This document shows positions 35,211-45,903 of a stretch of 64,000 nt of DNA, piece by piece. This DNA is from Cyprinodon diabolis (lineage: Eukaryota; Chordata; Actinopteri; Cyprinodontiformes; Cyprinodontidae), in contig CM060072.1 of NCBI GenBank assembly GCA_030533445.1, positions 16,623,267-16,687,266 of the forward strand. The letters run 5' to 3'. The translations under genes were made by a program, and so were the position numbers. Every line of letters begins with the position of its first letter. Position 1 is the stretch's first letter. The notes beneath the pieces are model-generated. The model was given only the letters and a program-made list of their open reading frames with translations. It was not told where the DNA came from and did not search any database.

Positions 35211-35756
35211 GAAAGGGGTTAAATTATATGTCAGTTTTACACTGTGAAACGCAACTCCAAAAATACCACCATGACAATTTCACACTATAATTAAACTACT
35301 CAAGGGAAGCAGTTACAAACAAATGTTTCTTCATCCCTTTTGATTATGATCCTTTAAAAAAAGTCTAAAAAGTCCAGCTATTCAATTTTAAATCTTTCTT
35401 TAAAAAGAAAGTCTGAAGCCTTCAGACTTCAGGGATGACCAAACAACACAGACATTAAAAGCACAACGATGAGTCAGGACCCTGAGGCCGGAGATGAACC
35501 TGGCTCTATGCTAAGCTGAATGTAGACCTCAGCAGAACTGATGTGTGCATTTACAGTATTTATCCATATTCCAATACTGACTGGCTTAAACAAGACTGGT
35601 TTGAGCCTTAAAAGAAACATAAGTCTGAATTCAAAAATACAAAACCTTACTTTACCCAGAGTTGTTTTACCAGCTGCTGAATGTGGAATGTAAACAAGAG
35701 TGTACTGTGGATCCTGATTCTGAAATATTTAAATGGGTGAGTTATTCTATATGCAT

Positions 35757-35905
35757 CAGTGGACGAAGTACTCCTCACTTGAGTTAAAGTATTGATAATT
35801 ATAGTCAAATCTTAATCAACTACAAGTAAAAGTTACTTGATCAAACATCTACTCAAATAAAAGTGTGAAATACTCACTTTGGAAAATACTTAAGTATTCA
35901 CAAGA
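35757..35905 (+). repeat. Fragment of a hAT-like repeat
   Basis: It starts CAGTGGACGAAGTACTC and holds ACTTGAGTTAAAGTATTG and CTACTCAAATAAAAGTG, the style of one end of a fish hAT-derived repeat. I could not find the opposite end, so it appears truncated. Confidence 0.4.
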
Positions 35906-36053
35906 AAAAATTCAGTTTTGTAATATCAGAACATTTCTGCATAATTTTTAGGGTAATTTTAAAGAACCGGGAAATTTTAGAGATGTATTGATGATCACCG
36001 GATGCATTGATACGTAGAACCACCTGCTACAAAAAAACCTTTATTATTATTTC

Positions 36054-36212
36054 TTATTTAATGGTAAGTGAAGGTGAGGATGCAGAGCTATGGAGTATTG
36101 CGTCCTCAGCATAGAAATGTGTATATGCATTTGAAATATTTTGATTAATGATGTTGATGTGAATAAAAACTAGCAGTCCTAAAAGTAATCCTTGAGGTAC
36201 TCGCCTGTTAAT
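36054..36212 (-). pseudogene. LINE reverse transcriptase fragment (motifs B to C)
   Basis: The minus-strand frame reads RVPQGLLLGLLVF and, after about 18 residues, AYTHFYAEDAIL. The first matches the GVPQGS-LGPLLF motif B of non-LTR reverse transcriptases. The second matches the FYADD catalytic motif, here mutated to YAED. The fragment ends just before an LTR-like sequence at 36218. It is a dead 5'- and 3'-truncated piece; the clade is not clear from this length. Confidence 0.7.
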
Positions 36213-36217
36213 GCTTA

Positions 36218-36892
36218 GTCTCATGATTCTGGTGCTGATGGCTGGCTTGATGCTCATTTCAATCACCTAGCTCTGCCCTGTTTCTCATCAATGCCAATCT
36301 GATCCACCTGCTTCTGCTTCTATTTAAACTCCTTGGTCCAAGCCATCAGTGCCAGATTTTTCTTGAGCCTATGGCTTTTCTTTAGTGTTCTGATTGCCTG
36401 ATTCTGATCTGTTTCTGTATTTGGACCTTTGAGCCTGCCTGCCCCTGTCTGATCTGTTTGCCTGGCCTGTCTTCAGACTTAACCTGAATCTGCTTCTTGA
36501 CTTCACCGTGTGGATTATCCCGCCTTACTTTGTCAACTCGGATCTGGTTTCCTATCAACTCTGTAGCCTTCTAGGCTTCCGTGTCTGGAACTCTCTGGCA
36601 GCGTCTGCTACTGTACATCTTGTCAGTCGACCAGCTGGAATCATCCTCGTTCTCTGGGCATGAACTGAACTGTCAAACCAGGTTAGTGACTCACGTGTTC
36701 ACAATCATCCTCTGTAAGCTTATCATAGTCACTATCCTGTATTTTTCACAGATAGACGTTTCTGCCTCAGAAGCCCTAGCTGCTGCAGCCGCTGTCATTG
36801 CAGATCCGTTCCGTCATTGTTTGAATATACACTTTTTAGGTATTCCAGTCTTTCATGCCTGAATTCTGGTTCCTACATTCTGAGTCATAACA
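36218..36892 (+). mobile_element. LTR-like repeat, plus orientation
   Basis: The segment starts near GTCTCATGATTCTGG, has the CCTG- and CTGCCTG-rich body seen in the LTR at 57634-58531, and ends GAGTCATAACA. The tips TCATGA and TCATAACA resemble decayed TGTCATGA ends. No target duplication is evident. The open frame at 36581-36862 has no domain. Confidence 0.4.
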
Positions 36893-37784
36893 CTGAGTGA
36901 TTCGGAGTTGAAGCCATCAGCCTAAACACAGCAAGTCCATCCATAGAGGTAATTATGAATCAGTTTACAGTATGGTATGAGGGGCCACAGGCAGTGAGTC
37001 TGTTCCAGGAGTGTGATCAACAGTGTGAAATATTTTAGCTAAATTTATGAAAAAGATGCAAAGTGATTTTTTTGGTAAAATTTATATATTTGCCTAATTC
37101 TAAGGCTGCCATGTGCTGTTTTGCTTCATTAACCAGATTCTATGTCAGGTGTAATTTTATTGACCATAAGAATTCTTTTTAACTGACCACTCACAGAAAA
37201 GGGAATCTAGAAGTTTTTCCAGAACAGATAGGAGAATGGTCTGTAATTATATATGGAAGTTGGGTCACTGCCTTTGAACAGACAACAAACAAAAGTAGAT
37301 TTTCAAATTGGTAGTAGTAAGACCTGAGGCAATAAAACCAGCTGCTAATTTAACGACGTACAGACTGGAATGGACCATTCATTGGTTGTGTAATAAATTA
37401 TTAAATGTTGTAGTGCTGTGCTTTAGCAGAGGCATTCTAGAGATGTACCAGAATTAGAGCACATGTTGTAGTATTTCTGTCAAACACTGAAAATAACCAC
37501 AGACCTATTTCATTTTATACCTTGGCATGAATGTTTACATAAATAAAGTTTGGTATTATGCTCATTTTGTGCAAATGTTCTCACATGTGATACCAAAGGA
37601 AAACGATAAGCTTCTTCTGTCATGTTTTAACAGAAAGCAGTCCTGAGAAAATCCGCTTCAATTGATAGAGTTGTAACACACCGCATTACACTGCAATATA
37701 TGTGAAAAAGGATTTGATTACAACATTGATGAAAAACAAAACAAAATGTTGTTCAAAGTCTTTATCTTCTGCTTTTTCTGCTAC

Positions 37785-38110
37785 CTAGTCATATGGGTAG
37801 CAGTCTCAGCATAGATGTCCAGGCTTCCCTCAGCCCAGACACCCCCTCTAGCTACTCTGGTGCAAACCTGTGGTACTCCAGGGCTTGCTAAGACACATAA
37901 TCCTTTCAAATGTTTCCTGGGTAATTCCCTCAGCCTCCTTTGGATGACATCTACCTGGAAAACTTCCAGTGGGAGATGACTGGGTTCCTTATATATTCTT
38001 TAACAGAGACAGACTGTGGAGGAAGCTCATTTTAGCCGCTTATATCCACAATCTTATTATTTTGGTCATTACCCAGATTTCATAACCATAGGTGAGGTTA
38101 GTATAGTAGC
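37785..38110 (-). pseudogene. Rex3/RTE-like LINE 3' coding fragment
   Basis: The plus strand holds a chain of modules that in fish genomes form the reverse complement of the end of a Rex3/RTE-type reverse transcriptase gene: GGTAGCAGTCTCAGCATAGA, CTTCCCTCAGCCCAGACACC, GGAGGAAGCTCATTTTAGCC, GCTTATATCCACAATCTTAT and CCATAGGTGAGG. Several internal parts are deleted. No open frame survives, so it is a relic in minus orientation, the same strand as sgcd. Confidence 0.65.
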
Positions 38111-38850
38111 GCAGTCTGACCAGTTAAAGAAGAGCTTCACCATTTGACTCAGCTTTTAGTTACTTTTACGACTTCTACTTCACTCTGTTACTAGTTCGGA
38201 GTAACTACATGACTTCAAACATTTAACATTTAAGTCTGCCTAAAAAAAGGAGGGCTACTCCGCATATCCCACCAGCATTACACAGATATCAAGGTGACTG
38301 GTGGAAGTCATCCGAGACAAACACCTCAGGATTCAGTGTACAAAGGGAAGAGGTGAACCACTTGTTAGAAAGCAGGGCATTCACATTCTGATGTGACATG
38401 TAGCAGAGCTTCTTTTTCTTCCAGGCTATGAGAAAGTGGAGAGAAAGTCTTTCTCTTTGTTTGCATCTTCAACCCTTGACTGAATGTACATTTTAATTTT
38501 CTTTATTCACCTCCATAGGTTGTGCTAACAGAACAGACTCCTCCATCCAATTCCAGTAACTTTATCTTTTTTTCTTCAAAATGGTTGTTTTGACAGTAAA
38601 ATGCTGACTGGTGAGTCCATATTTATATCAGATTGAGTCGTAAAATGGCTATTATGGAGAGTAAACATAACAATAGGAAATAAAAAAAATATGAGGATGT
38701 AAATAAGGTACATTAAAACGTTTTCATTCTGTGCAACAACTTAATACAGCTAAGTTTATGATCATTAATCAAGTCTAAATCATTGATTTGTTCCTTTTCC
38801 CTATTGATTACTAAGTGTTTTGTTTTTTGTTTGTTTGCTTCAATTAGTTA

Positions 38851-38890
38851 CTGATGCTACAGCAGTGTGTTACACCTGCTGTAGCATCAG
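38851..38890. repeat. Perfect 15-bp inverted repeat (hairpin)
   Basis: CTGATGCTACAGCAG (38851-38865) is followed, after 10 bases, by its exact reverse complement (38876-38890). The loop TGTGTTACAC contains a further GTGT/ACAC pairing, so a stem of up to 19 pairs with a one-base bulge can form. It lies in the sgcd intron. It is shorter than most microRNA precursors and no family is recognised. Confidence 0.9.
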
Positions 38891-40568
38891 TTTCAGCCAA
38901 ACCTCCTCACTTAAAAGCCTTCAAACTGAGACGACATTAGAAGTACCCATAAAGGTGATTTATTATTTAGGTTGTGCATCCAAACAGGTCAGGCAATTTT
39001 GAAAACAAAAAACTATAATTTTCTGAAACTGAGTCCGTAGAGGAAAACCTTGAAAACACAGGTCTCATGTGTTATTAAAAAAAAAAGTCTAGAGCATTGT
39101 TAAAGGTACCATTGTGCTCGATTAGGTACAGGTGTTTCATCATTAAGTATATGTTTACAATAATCAGTTTGTTACAATAATAGAGTGGTCTATGGTATGG
39201 CTCACCCCGATGGTTAGAAGGAAGAGAAATGTGATAAAGGAGAAATATTTTAATAGAATATAATAATAATATACTTTGATTCTGATGCAAGCTGCTTGTC
39301 TAAGTTTTTTCTTGCTTCTTCTTGAATAGCTCAACAGTTTTTCGAGCTGATAAAGGTGAATTACAATTAAAGTTTTCTATGAAATTAAATAAATCTCTCA
39401 GAGCAAATATAATGCAATCTCTTCTGTCACCATTTTCACTAGCTCCAAAATCTCTGTACCCGTAATATTCATGCCAAATTAGAATTAGAATAGATTACAA
39501 CATTGACGTGGAATAAGTGTATGAGAGTTTCAGGCCCCGTCTTGTAAGTACACAAGCTTTATAAATGAGACCCCTGGTGTTTGGTGAATGGTGTAATTCT
39601 GTGGCAGTGTCACAGCACCAACAAAGGGCCTGGCATATGTACTGCAGTGTCTTTCTTGTTGTTGTATACTGTATGTCTAAACCATTTGTAAAAAGTGTTT
39701 CCCTGTTTACTGTGTTTACCTTCGTATGGAAGTCTAAGATAAAAATGTCTGTTGTCAGTCATTCAGCAGACAGCTGGATAACTGCTTCCATGAAGTATTA
39801 GGCTAATGTGACTTTGATAATCTTTATCAACACTGACACTAAACATTAGTGTTAACAGTTAAAAAAGATAAACTCTGAAAAGGCTTAAGAAAGCCCAAAG
39901 AAGAGTTTGAGGGAAATCTGGAGAACAGACTTGTTGAAGCTTTTTCACAGTTCCTTTTCTGTGTTTTTCTTATCCAGCAGTCATTAGCCTGTCTCAGCCC
40001 TCCATGATACTTCCTCTTGGGTCATTTAATTGCATTCTGTGTTACCTGAGGTTTGGAGCTTCAGCCTTTAAGCTGTAAGATCATTATAGTACAAACGTAT
40101 CTACAAAAAGAAGCATGTACAGTTACAAAAGTGCAACTTCTGAGTCAAATTCAGCCCAAACTTCTTCATCCTTCAGTCTTTGATAAGTTCTGTTTTCCCA
40201 GGGTACTTTGAGTGATCTTGAATGCTGACCACGTCGGACTCTCTCTGGTTAATCTTCACGCCTCAGTCAACTTCCTAATTAGAGATAACAGCCTGACCAC
40301 TGTGCTCCGCTCAGCACAGAAAGGGGTTGGCTTTGTCTCCCTGTGTCTGTGTATGTATTACTGATAACTTTAAACTTCTTGAAGTTTCAACAGTAAATAT
40401 GTCTAATGTTTGATGCATAAACAGGAAAAAGGGGGACAGAGTAGAGCACTAGAAACTTCAGTGGACCTGGAGGACTTTCATATAAATGGTTTACTCTATA
40501 AACTCAGGGAGGCAGTGTAAACTCTAAGCTTTTAGTGATTTATTCATTTGGAATTTTTTTTTATGATA

Positions 40569-40700
40569 AAAAAAATGACAAAAAGAATAGAATAGAGAAT
40601 TCCTTTATAGGCCCACAATGGGTAAATTGTAGTGTTACAGCAGCAAAAGATAATGGCAAACGTGGTCACACAAATGTCGACATTGAAAAAAAAGAGTGTA
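40569..40700 (-). repeat. LINE-type 3' tail
   Basis: The plus strand has AATAGAATAGAGAATTCCTTT followed by CCACAATGGGTAAATTG and TGTTACAGCAGC, a decayed form of the tail ending L2/Rex1-like LINEs in fish. The degenerate sequence may extend to about 40950. No reverse transcriptase is readable. Confidence 0.45.
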
Positions 40701-40968
40701 AAAATAACAGAATAAGTGATGGAGTTAAGAAAATAAGCTAATGAAATACTGTACTGTACTGAGGTTTTACGATATAAATACTGTGCATTTGGAGAATAAC
40801 TAATCAATATATAGCTATGGACATTTTTACAGTAATTGATATTTGAAAAAATAGCAGCAATGCCAGTGGCGTGCAAAAATGACAGCAGCATGTTATTTAA
40901 CAGACTAAGATAGAAACTGTCCAAAAATGAGCATGAATGTAACATCTTATTGAGGTTGCTGGAAACAG

Positions 40969-41435
40969 TGATGGCTATAACGTCTTACAGCAGAGGAAGG
41001 ATCTGTAATAACGCTCCATTTTTGCTGATTTAATCAAAAAAAGGGCAACAGAAACAAAATCCAAGTACAAAATACATGAAACCAAAAAACCATGAGAAGT
41101 CAGGAGAAAACAAACACATCAGGAGCCAAGTAACAACAAGAAACCAACAATGAGGAACAGCACAGGAGGCGTATATATGGGGGACAGAACAAAGAACGGG
41201 CTAATCAGCAAAATTGGGAGCAGGTGTGGATAGAAGTAACTAGAAGGGAGCTAGGGGAAAGAAGAGTGGCACAATGGGGTCAACAGAGAGCAATACAAAA
41301 AACACAACAATAATTAAATATAACTAAAAAACAACTACAATAACACAAATGTGAAAAGAAACCAATGACCAACTAAAAACAATGACATAAATTATTAAAA
41401 ACTCAAAAAGCAGCCCAAAACGGGGGAACCATAAC
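40969..41435 (-). mobile_element. LTR-like repeat related to 26950-27362
   Basis: The reverse complement starts TGTTATGGTTCC and ends near AGCCATCA. The order of TATA-like CATATATACGCC (reverse complement of about 41166-41177) and an ATTAAA signal (about 41027) repeats the layout of the LTR at 26950-27362, and the intervening stretch GGCTAATCAGCAAAATTGGGAGCAGG is clearly related. Flanks AACAG and TGCAG give at most a partial duplication. Confidence 0.5.
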
Positions 41436-42051
41436 ATGCAGAAACTGAGAAAAAACATACATTTTGGAATATTTTCAGAAAATAAAAATTTTTCTAATAA
41501 AGAGGAATGCAATATCTTCATTGCCTTATTTAGTTTGTGAACTAAAATTACAGTAATCCAGAGCATATCTAGTACATAGAAATTCTACTGAATACTTGCT
41601 GACTTTGTATAAAAGCAGAGATTTTGTCAAAAATGAACATAGTAAATTAAGTATATTCTGTCAAGAGATGTGGTCACATATTAAGGCAGAACAACCAGAT
41701 TTAGTTACATTTAAATAATTATACATAAAATAAATTAAGTAAGAAATTTCAAATTAAATTCAACATGTTTGAATTACAGAAATTGTACACTCAATTAAAA
41801 TCATGTACCTGGTTTATGCTTCTAAAAGATCATTTCAAGGTTCATCTAGTATGAAGTTTAAATCAATCCGATTTTTATTTTCATAATTGTGACGATACCC
41901 TACTATCCAATAGGTGTCTAATTTCCACTATTTGTTTGTTCTGTTCTTTTCAGGATGCAGGTAGATGGGCTGTTAATTGAAAGCACTTGGTGTCTGATAA
42001 ATACTGACATAACTGCTTTATTTGGCCTCCAGACAAGACCGGAACAAGCAG

Positions 42052-42739
42052 TGGCACTACCTGATCCGTCCAGGAAGCACGATCCATTGTGCGCAAACAG
42101 ATACTGTATACATCCGGGTGTCCATAAATAATGTAACTATGGTATTTAAACTACTTATTTCTATCCTTAACTCGCTAAAGAATGCTCATGCACATCTTTG
42201 AAAAAAAAGTTTTATGTCTTTTGTGAGACAATTTTTATGCTTTTTAAATTTTCTTTGTTAACCTGCTTCTCTGACGTCATCATCAGACATGCTCAGAGCA
42301 GTCCGGCAAAATATGATTAAACCATGTTTATCTGCATTTTAGTTGTTTCTTTCTTTAGATTACGCTCTATATAACATAAGGTTAAAAAGAAACAAAAACA
42401 TAAAACTCTAAAAGACTACATTTATGTTTAAATCCAAAGCTGAAAAAGTTAGCCACTGGAAAAGGCCTAGGATCCCATTTCCAGTGCAGATCGGGCAGAG
42501 ACGAGTGATAAAACAGAAAGGATTTTAAGGCATTTATTTTCTCAGGAAATACACCGTACATTATCAACCTTTAACACATTATATTTTAGTATGTTTATTA
42601 TTTTTGGGAAGGAAAAACGTCATTTAGGTATTTTTAACAAAATAAAATCGAGGACGACCCAGATGTATATCTGGATGGGCAAATGAGCTGATGGCGCATG
42701 TGCAGAACGGATCGTGCTTCTGGGACGGATCGGGTAGTG
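42052..42739. mobile_element. 688-bp inverted-repeat DNA element, superfamily unassigned
   Basis: ACAAGCAG lies at 42044-42051 and again at 42740-42747. Inside, the left end reads TGGCACTACCTGATCCGTCC and the reverse complement of the right end reads CACTACCCGATCCGTCC; both continue AGAAGCACGATCC or GGAAGCACGATCC. The right tip lacks the TGG seen on the left, so an alternative reading is TGKCACTACC tips with a 5-bp AGCAG duplication. No transposase is present, so it is non-autonomous. Confidence 0.7.
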
Positions 42740-43053
42740 ACAAGCAGCATTGGTCCACACTTCTCTCTGACTGGCTGGGCAGTTCTACTATATATGTAAA
42801 ATAATTTTTTTTTTTCTATGGCTCTGCTCGTCTGTCTCCCATTTTTGTCATTGCCTATGAGTGGGGCGTGAGATAATGAATAATGTAAAATTCTAATTTA
42901 TGAGTTTTCCCTCATAGCAAAGAAATTTCAGAGTTTGGAGATTTAATGCAGACAGACCGTGAGGATAAAAACTTTAAATTGTAACCCTTCCAATATTTTT
43001 TGTGTGGTACTATATAAAAATGGTTTACTATACTTTTCTAAGTTCTTAACTTA

Positions 43054-43081
43054 AGTGTGCATACCTTATGGTATGCACACT
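43054..43081. repeat. Perfect 12-bp hairpin
   Basis: AGTGTGCATACC is followed after the loop TTAT by its exact reverse complement. It is intronic, with no associated gene. Confidence 0.9.
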
Positions 43082-44918
43082 GACAGCTCATTGCTCATTC
43101 GTTAGCTCTCATTACCTGCGGCTGTACTCATCTCAAGGAGAAGGAGAGACCTCTTTATTTCTGTGACTTTTATTTGAACATTTTCCATCTCTAAGAGAAG
43201 AATACACACTGGGAACATTGCTGGCTTACTTTTTTGTGCTGAATCTCATTTCTAAGTTTCATGCATGCAGATATTTTTAATATATCCACTCCAGGTGACA
43301 AATAATTGTATTTTTGTTTGTGGACGTTCCTGATCCTTCCCTCTTTGCTAAAGACAAATAAAGCCCAGCACGACAGCTCCTTGATGGAAGCAGGGAAACG
43401 GAGGAGAGGGTTTTATATAAATATTAAATAATAATGATTTTTTTCAGATGACAGTCTACTTCAAATTTAGCAAACTAAATTTGAACCTATCATCTTCAAA
43501 GCAATATAAAGAATACAAAAAGTCTTTACATTTAACCATATCCCTATGCACCTGGTCTGCTTCATGAACTTTCAATATGATCAAATTTATTGAAAATGCT
43601 GAGGGAGTTTTACCACTATTAATGAGAACATCGATGATAGTTTCTTGTATCAAAATCCAATTAATTACCAAAATAAAATAAAAAAATAAAATATATATAT
43701 TTTTTTAAATGTCTGGTTTTGATTCTTATTCCACGCAGCCTTTTCTTGAGCTTTCTTACCTTTTGCAACATGCTTCAGTTGGATAATGCCATATAACTTC
43801 ACTTGCCTCAGCTGCTTTGACTTCCTTCACCCCTTTTCATTTTTCTATTCTTAGTCTGATTTTATATTCATCTCCCTTCTCGCTTTAATAGGAGCAGACA
43901 TCATCTCCACTTCCAATACTCTTCTGGCAGCAATAAATATGTATATTTTATGAGGGGACTAAAGCCGTTTCCAGCCATCTTTAATGTACCTGCCAGCTAA
44001 TGCTCTGTATTTATCACATGTTGATAGATATGCTCACATGTTGGCCTGAGTCAAATCAATTCACCAGAACAGGGTGCCAAATTGTGCATGAGGGAGATTA
44101 TCCATGTTATCTATATCTGCTTCCTGGAGAACTCTGGACTTAATTTCAATTTTACTGCAAAGATGTTGTGAATGATTTAGTTGCTCTGTCTTATAAGAGT
44201 TCCCTGCTCCAAATCTCTCTCTTTCTAATTCAGTCGTCCACCATCTGTCTCCTTGCTTCTGTCTCTATCACCACTTCTTCTTCTCCATTGTTTCTTTACT
44301 CCACCCCATTCCCCCTCTGCTCTTCTGTCTCCATCATTTATTCTCTCTCTCAGCTCACGTTAGCTCCTAGACAACAGAGATAAACCGTGCCTCTCCTGCA
44401 TTATCAATCCGTTCGTCCACTACCCGAACAGAGATTATTACAGAAGAGACAGAAGGACATTGTGCCTCTCTCTTTATCTGCCCCCGATCTCTTCCTTATC
44501 TGTGACATCTGAGGTATCGCATGCTCCTCTTGTAGCTGTTCAGCAGGAAGGAAAACTGAAAGAAAGACCCTACAACCACAAATAAAACATCTCTATGCAC
44601 ACCCGTAGAGGCTGGAGCACCTGAGGACAGTGTTGCATTGATCAGACAATGCCAGGAGGTGATATTCAACAGGAAATGCTGTGCCTTGACCTCAGATTGC
44701 TAAATAGCCGGCTTGGATTGAACTGAGTCTGAGGATGCAGGAACATTCTGGGTCTTATCTTTTTATTAAAAGAAATATGAATTTTGCCTATCAGTTATCA
44801 AGGAAAACATCAATATTTTATTATAAACCAAACCACATGCTATTGAATAAGAATCCTTTAATTCACTCGCTTGATATTAAAATCATTAAAGGGCATATTT
44901 AATATTGTTTAATGAAAA

Positions 44919-44946
44919 CTGCTATGAAAACTGGTTTTCATAGCAG
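44919..44946. repeat. Perfect 13-bp hairpin with 2-base gap
   Basis: CTGCTATGAAAAC and its exact reverse complement are separated only by TG. Such near-perfect palindromes are cruciform-prone. No gene is attached. Confidence 0.9.
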
Positions 44947-45384
44947 GATGCATTCTCCTGGCACAATGAGAGTTGGAGGAGAAGTGTCTTATTACAAAGA
45001 AACACCACACTTTACACATTTATTGATACCTGCCCTAGGAGCTATGAACACCAAAAAGTTTATATTTTATAATGGGCTGTTTGGTGTTCAATAATTGTTA
45101 GGTAATATATTCAAAGTATAATGGACCTGTGTTTGACATGCCATTGTGATGTTTAGTCAGTTCTTCAGTCTAGCAGCAACAGTTGCTCACACGGACACAG
45201 TGCTTTAGTTTAGCTCTTGCTAAAGGTCTAAGAGCTGCAGAAGCAAACATGAAAAAGAGGAAAATAATGAAAGAGGTGTATCAAAGTGCCATACCTCCTT
45301 ATTTCCTGGTTACCTTTTTTTATTCATCACACTATCTTCAGAACAGACATGCAGCATCTAGCAGAAAATGCTAAAAGACCTATG

Positions 45385-45665
45385 CTTCATTTAGAAATAC
45401 AGTCTGCTCTGTCCCTTCTTGTAGACGGTTATGCAGTTGCATTGCCCAGTTTGTTGTCCAGGTGAAAATAAAGGTATTTATGATGTTAAAAGGATGCATC
45501 TTGATCCCGTTTCTTCTAAAATCTACAATAATCTTCCTTGTTTTTTTGACATTCAGAATCAGATGATTGTTTCCACACCATAGCACAAAGCAGTTCCCCA
45601 GCTCTCTGTACTCAGCTTCTTTTCCATCTCTGACGCACCTGATGACTGTTGTCATCTTAGTATTT
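45385..45665 (-). pseudogene. L2/Rex1-like LINE reverse transcriptase fragment
   Basis: The minus-strand frame reads DGKEAEYRELGNCFVLWC, then LILNVKKTRKIIVDFRRNG. This matches the segment after the catalytic YADD in fish LINEs (DG-E-EYRELV--F--WC---L-LNV-KTKE-VVDFRR). A second, related fragment is at 48375-49075. It starts 137 bp downstream of the splice donor of sgcd exon A and lies in the gene's orientation. The downstream tyrosine-leucine-glycine (YKYLGV) motif is lost, so it is a truncated relic. Confidence 0.75.
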
Positions 45666-45801
45666 CTTTAATGCAGCTTTTTCTTTGGGTTGTACGGAAT
45701 TAATATCAACTTAATAAAGACTGAACAACAAAAACATCATTATGTCAGCTGACAGTGCAATCTCTGACAGCCTTTTATATCTAAAAATGTGAGTTACTTA
45801 C

Positions 45802-45903
45802 TGGACTGGAACGGATTTCTTTGGCATAGAGGGGTTGGAGGAACTCGGAGTCTCCCTCTAGTTTTAGGCCCTTTTCTGTTATTCTCAGGTTGCCCATTCC
45901 ATC
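45802..45903 (-). CDS. sgcd: sgcd internal coding exon A (delta-sarcoglycan)
   Basis: This 102-bp exon (34 codons, phase 0 at both ends) follows the acceptor TTGTTCCTCACAG and precedes GTAAGT. It encodes [20 protein letters not shown] followed by [10 protein letters not shown] and RSSP. The DGMGNLR(I/V)T--G--LEG-SEFL-PLY-KEI pattern is diagnostic of the delta/gamma/zeta-sarcoglycan group, and the exact wording favours delta. It encodes the stretch immediately after the transmembrane anchor, on the extracellular side, where the sarcoglycans assemble with each other. The previous exon with the cytoplasmic tail and anchor is not seen before 64000. The overlapping plus-strand frame at 45789-45977 is a shadow. 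Confidence 0.95.

Larger units (their letters stand above)
34653..45801 (-). other. sgcd intron between exons A and B, 11149 bp
   Basis: The intron starts GTAAGT (from 45801 on the minus strand) and ends TCTCCGCAG before 34652; phase 0. It contains fragments of LINEs, two LTR-like sequences, a 688-bp inverted-repeat element and three perfect hairpins, listed separately. Stretches 38110-38850, 38900-40560 and 42760-45380 otherwise show no exon, RNA gene or bounded repeat; 44210-44360 is a CT-rich low-complexity tract. Confidence 0.85.

Noticed and set aside
40544..40945. 133-codon hydrophobic minus-strand open frame
   Set aside because: AT-rich DNA overlapping a LINE tail; the hydrophobic character comes from T-rich codons.
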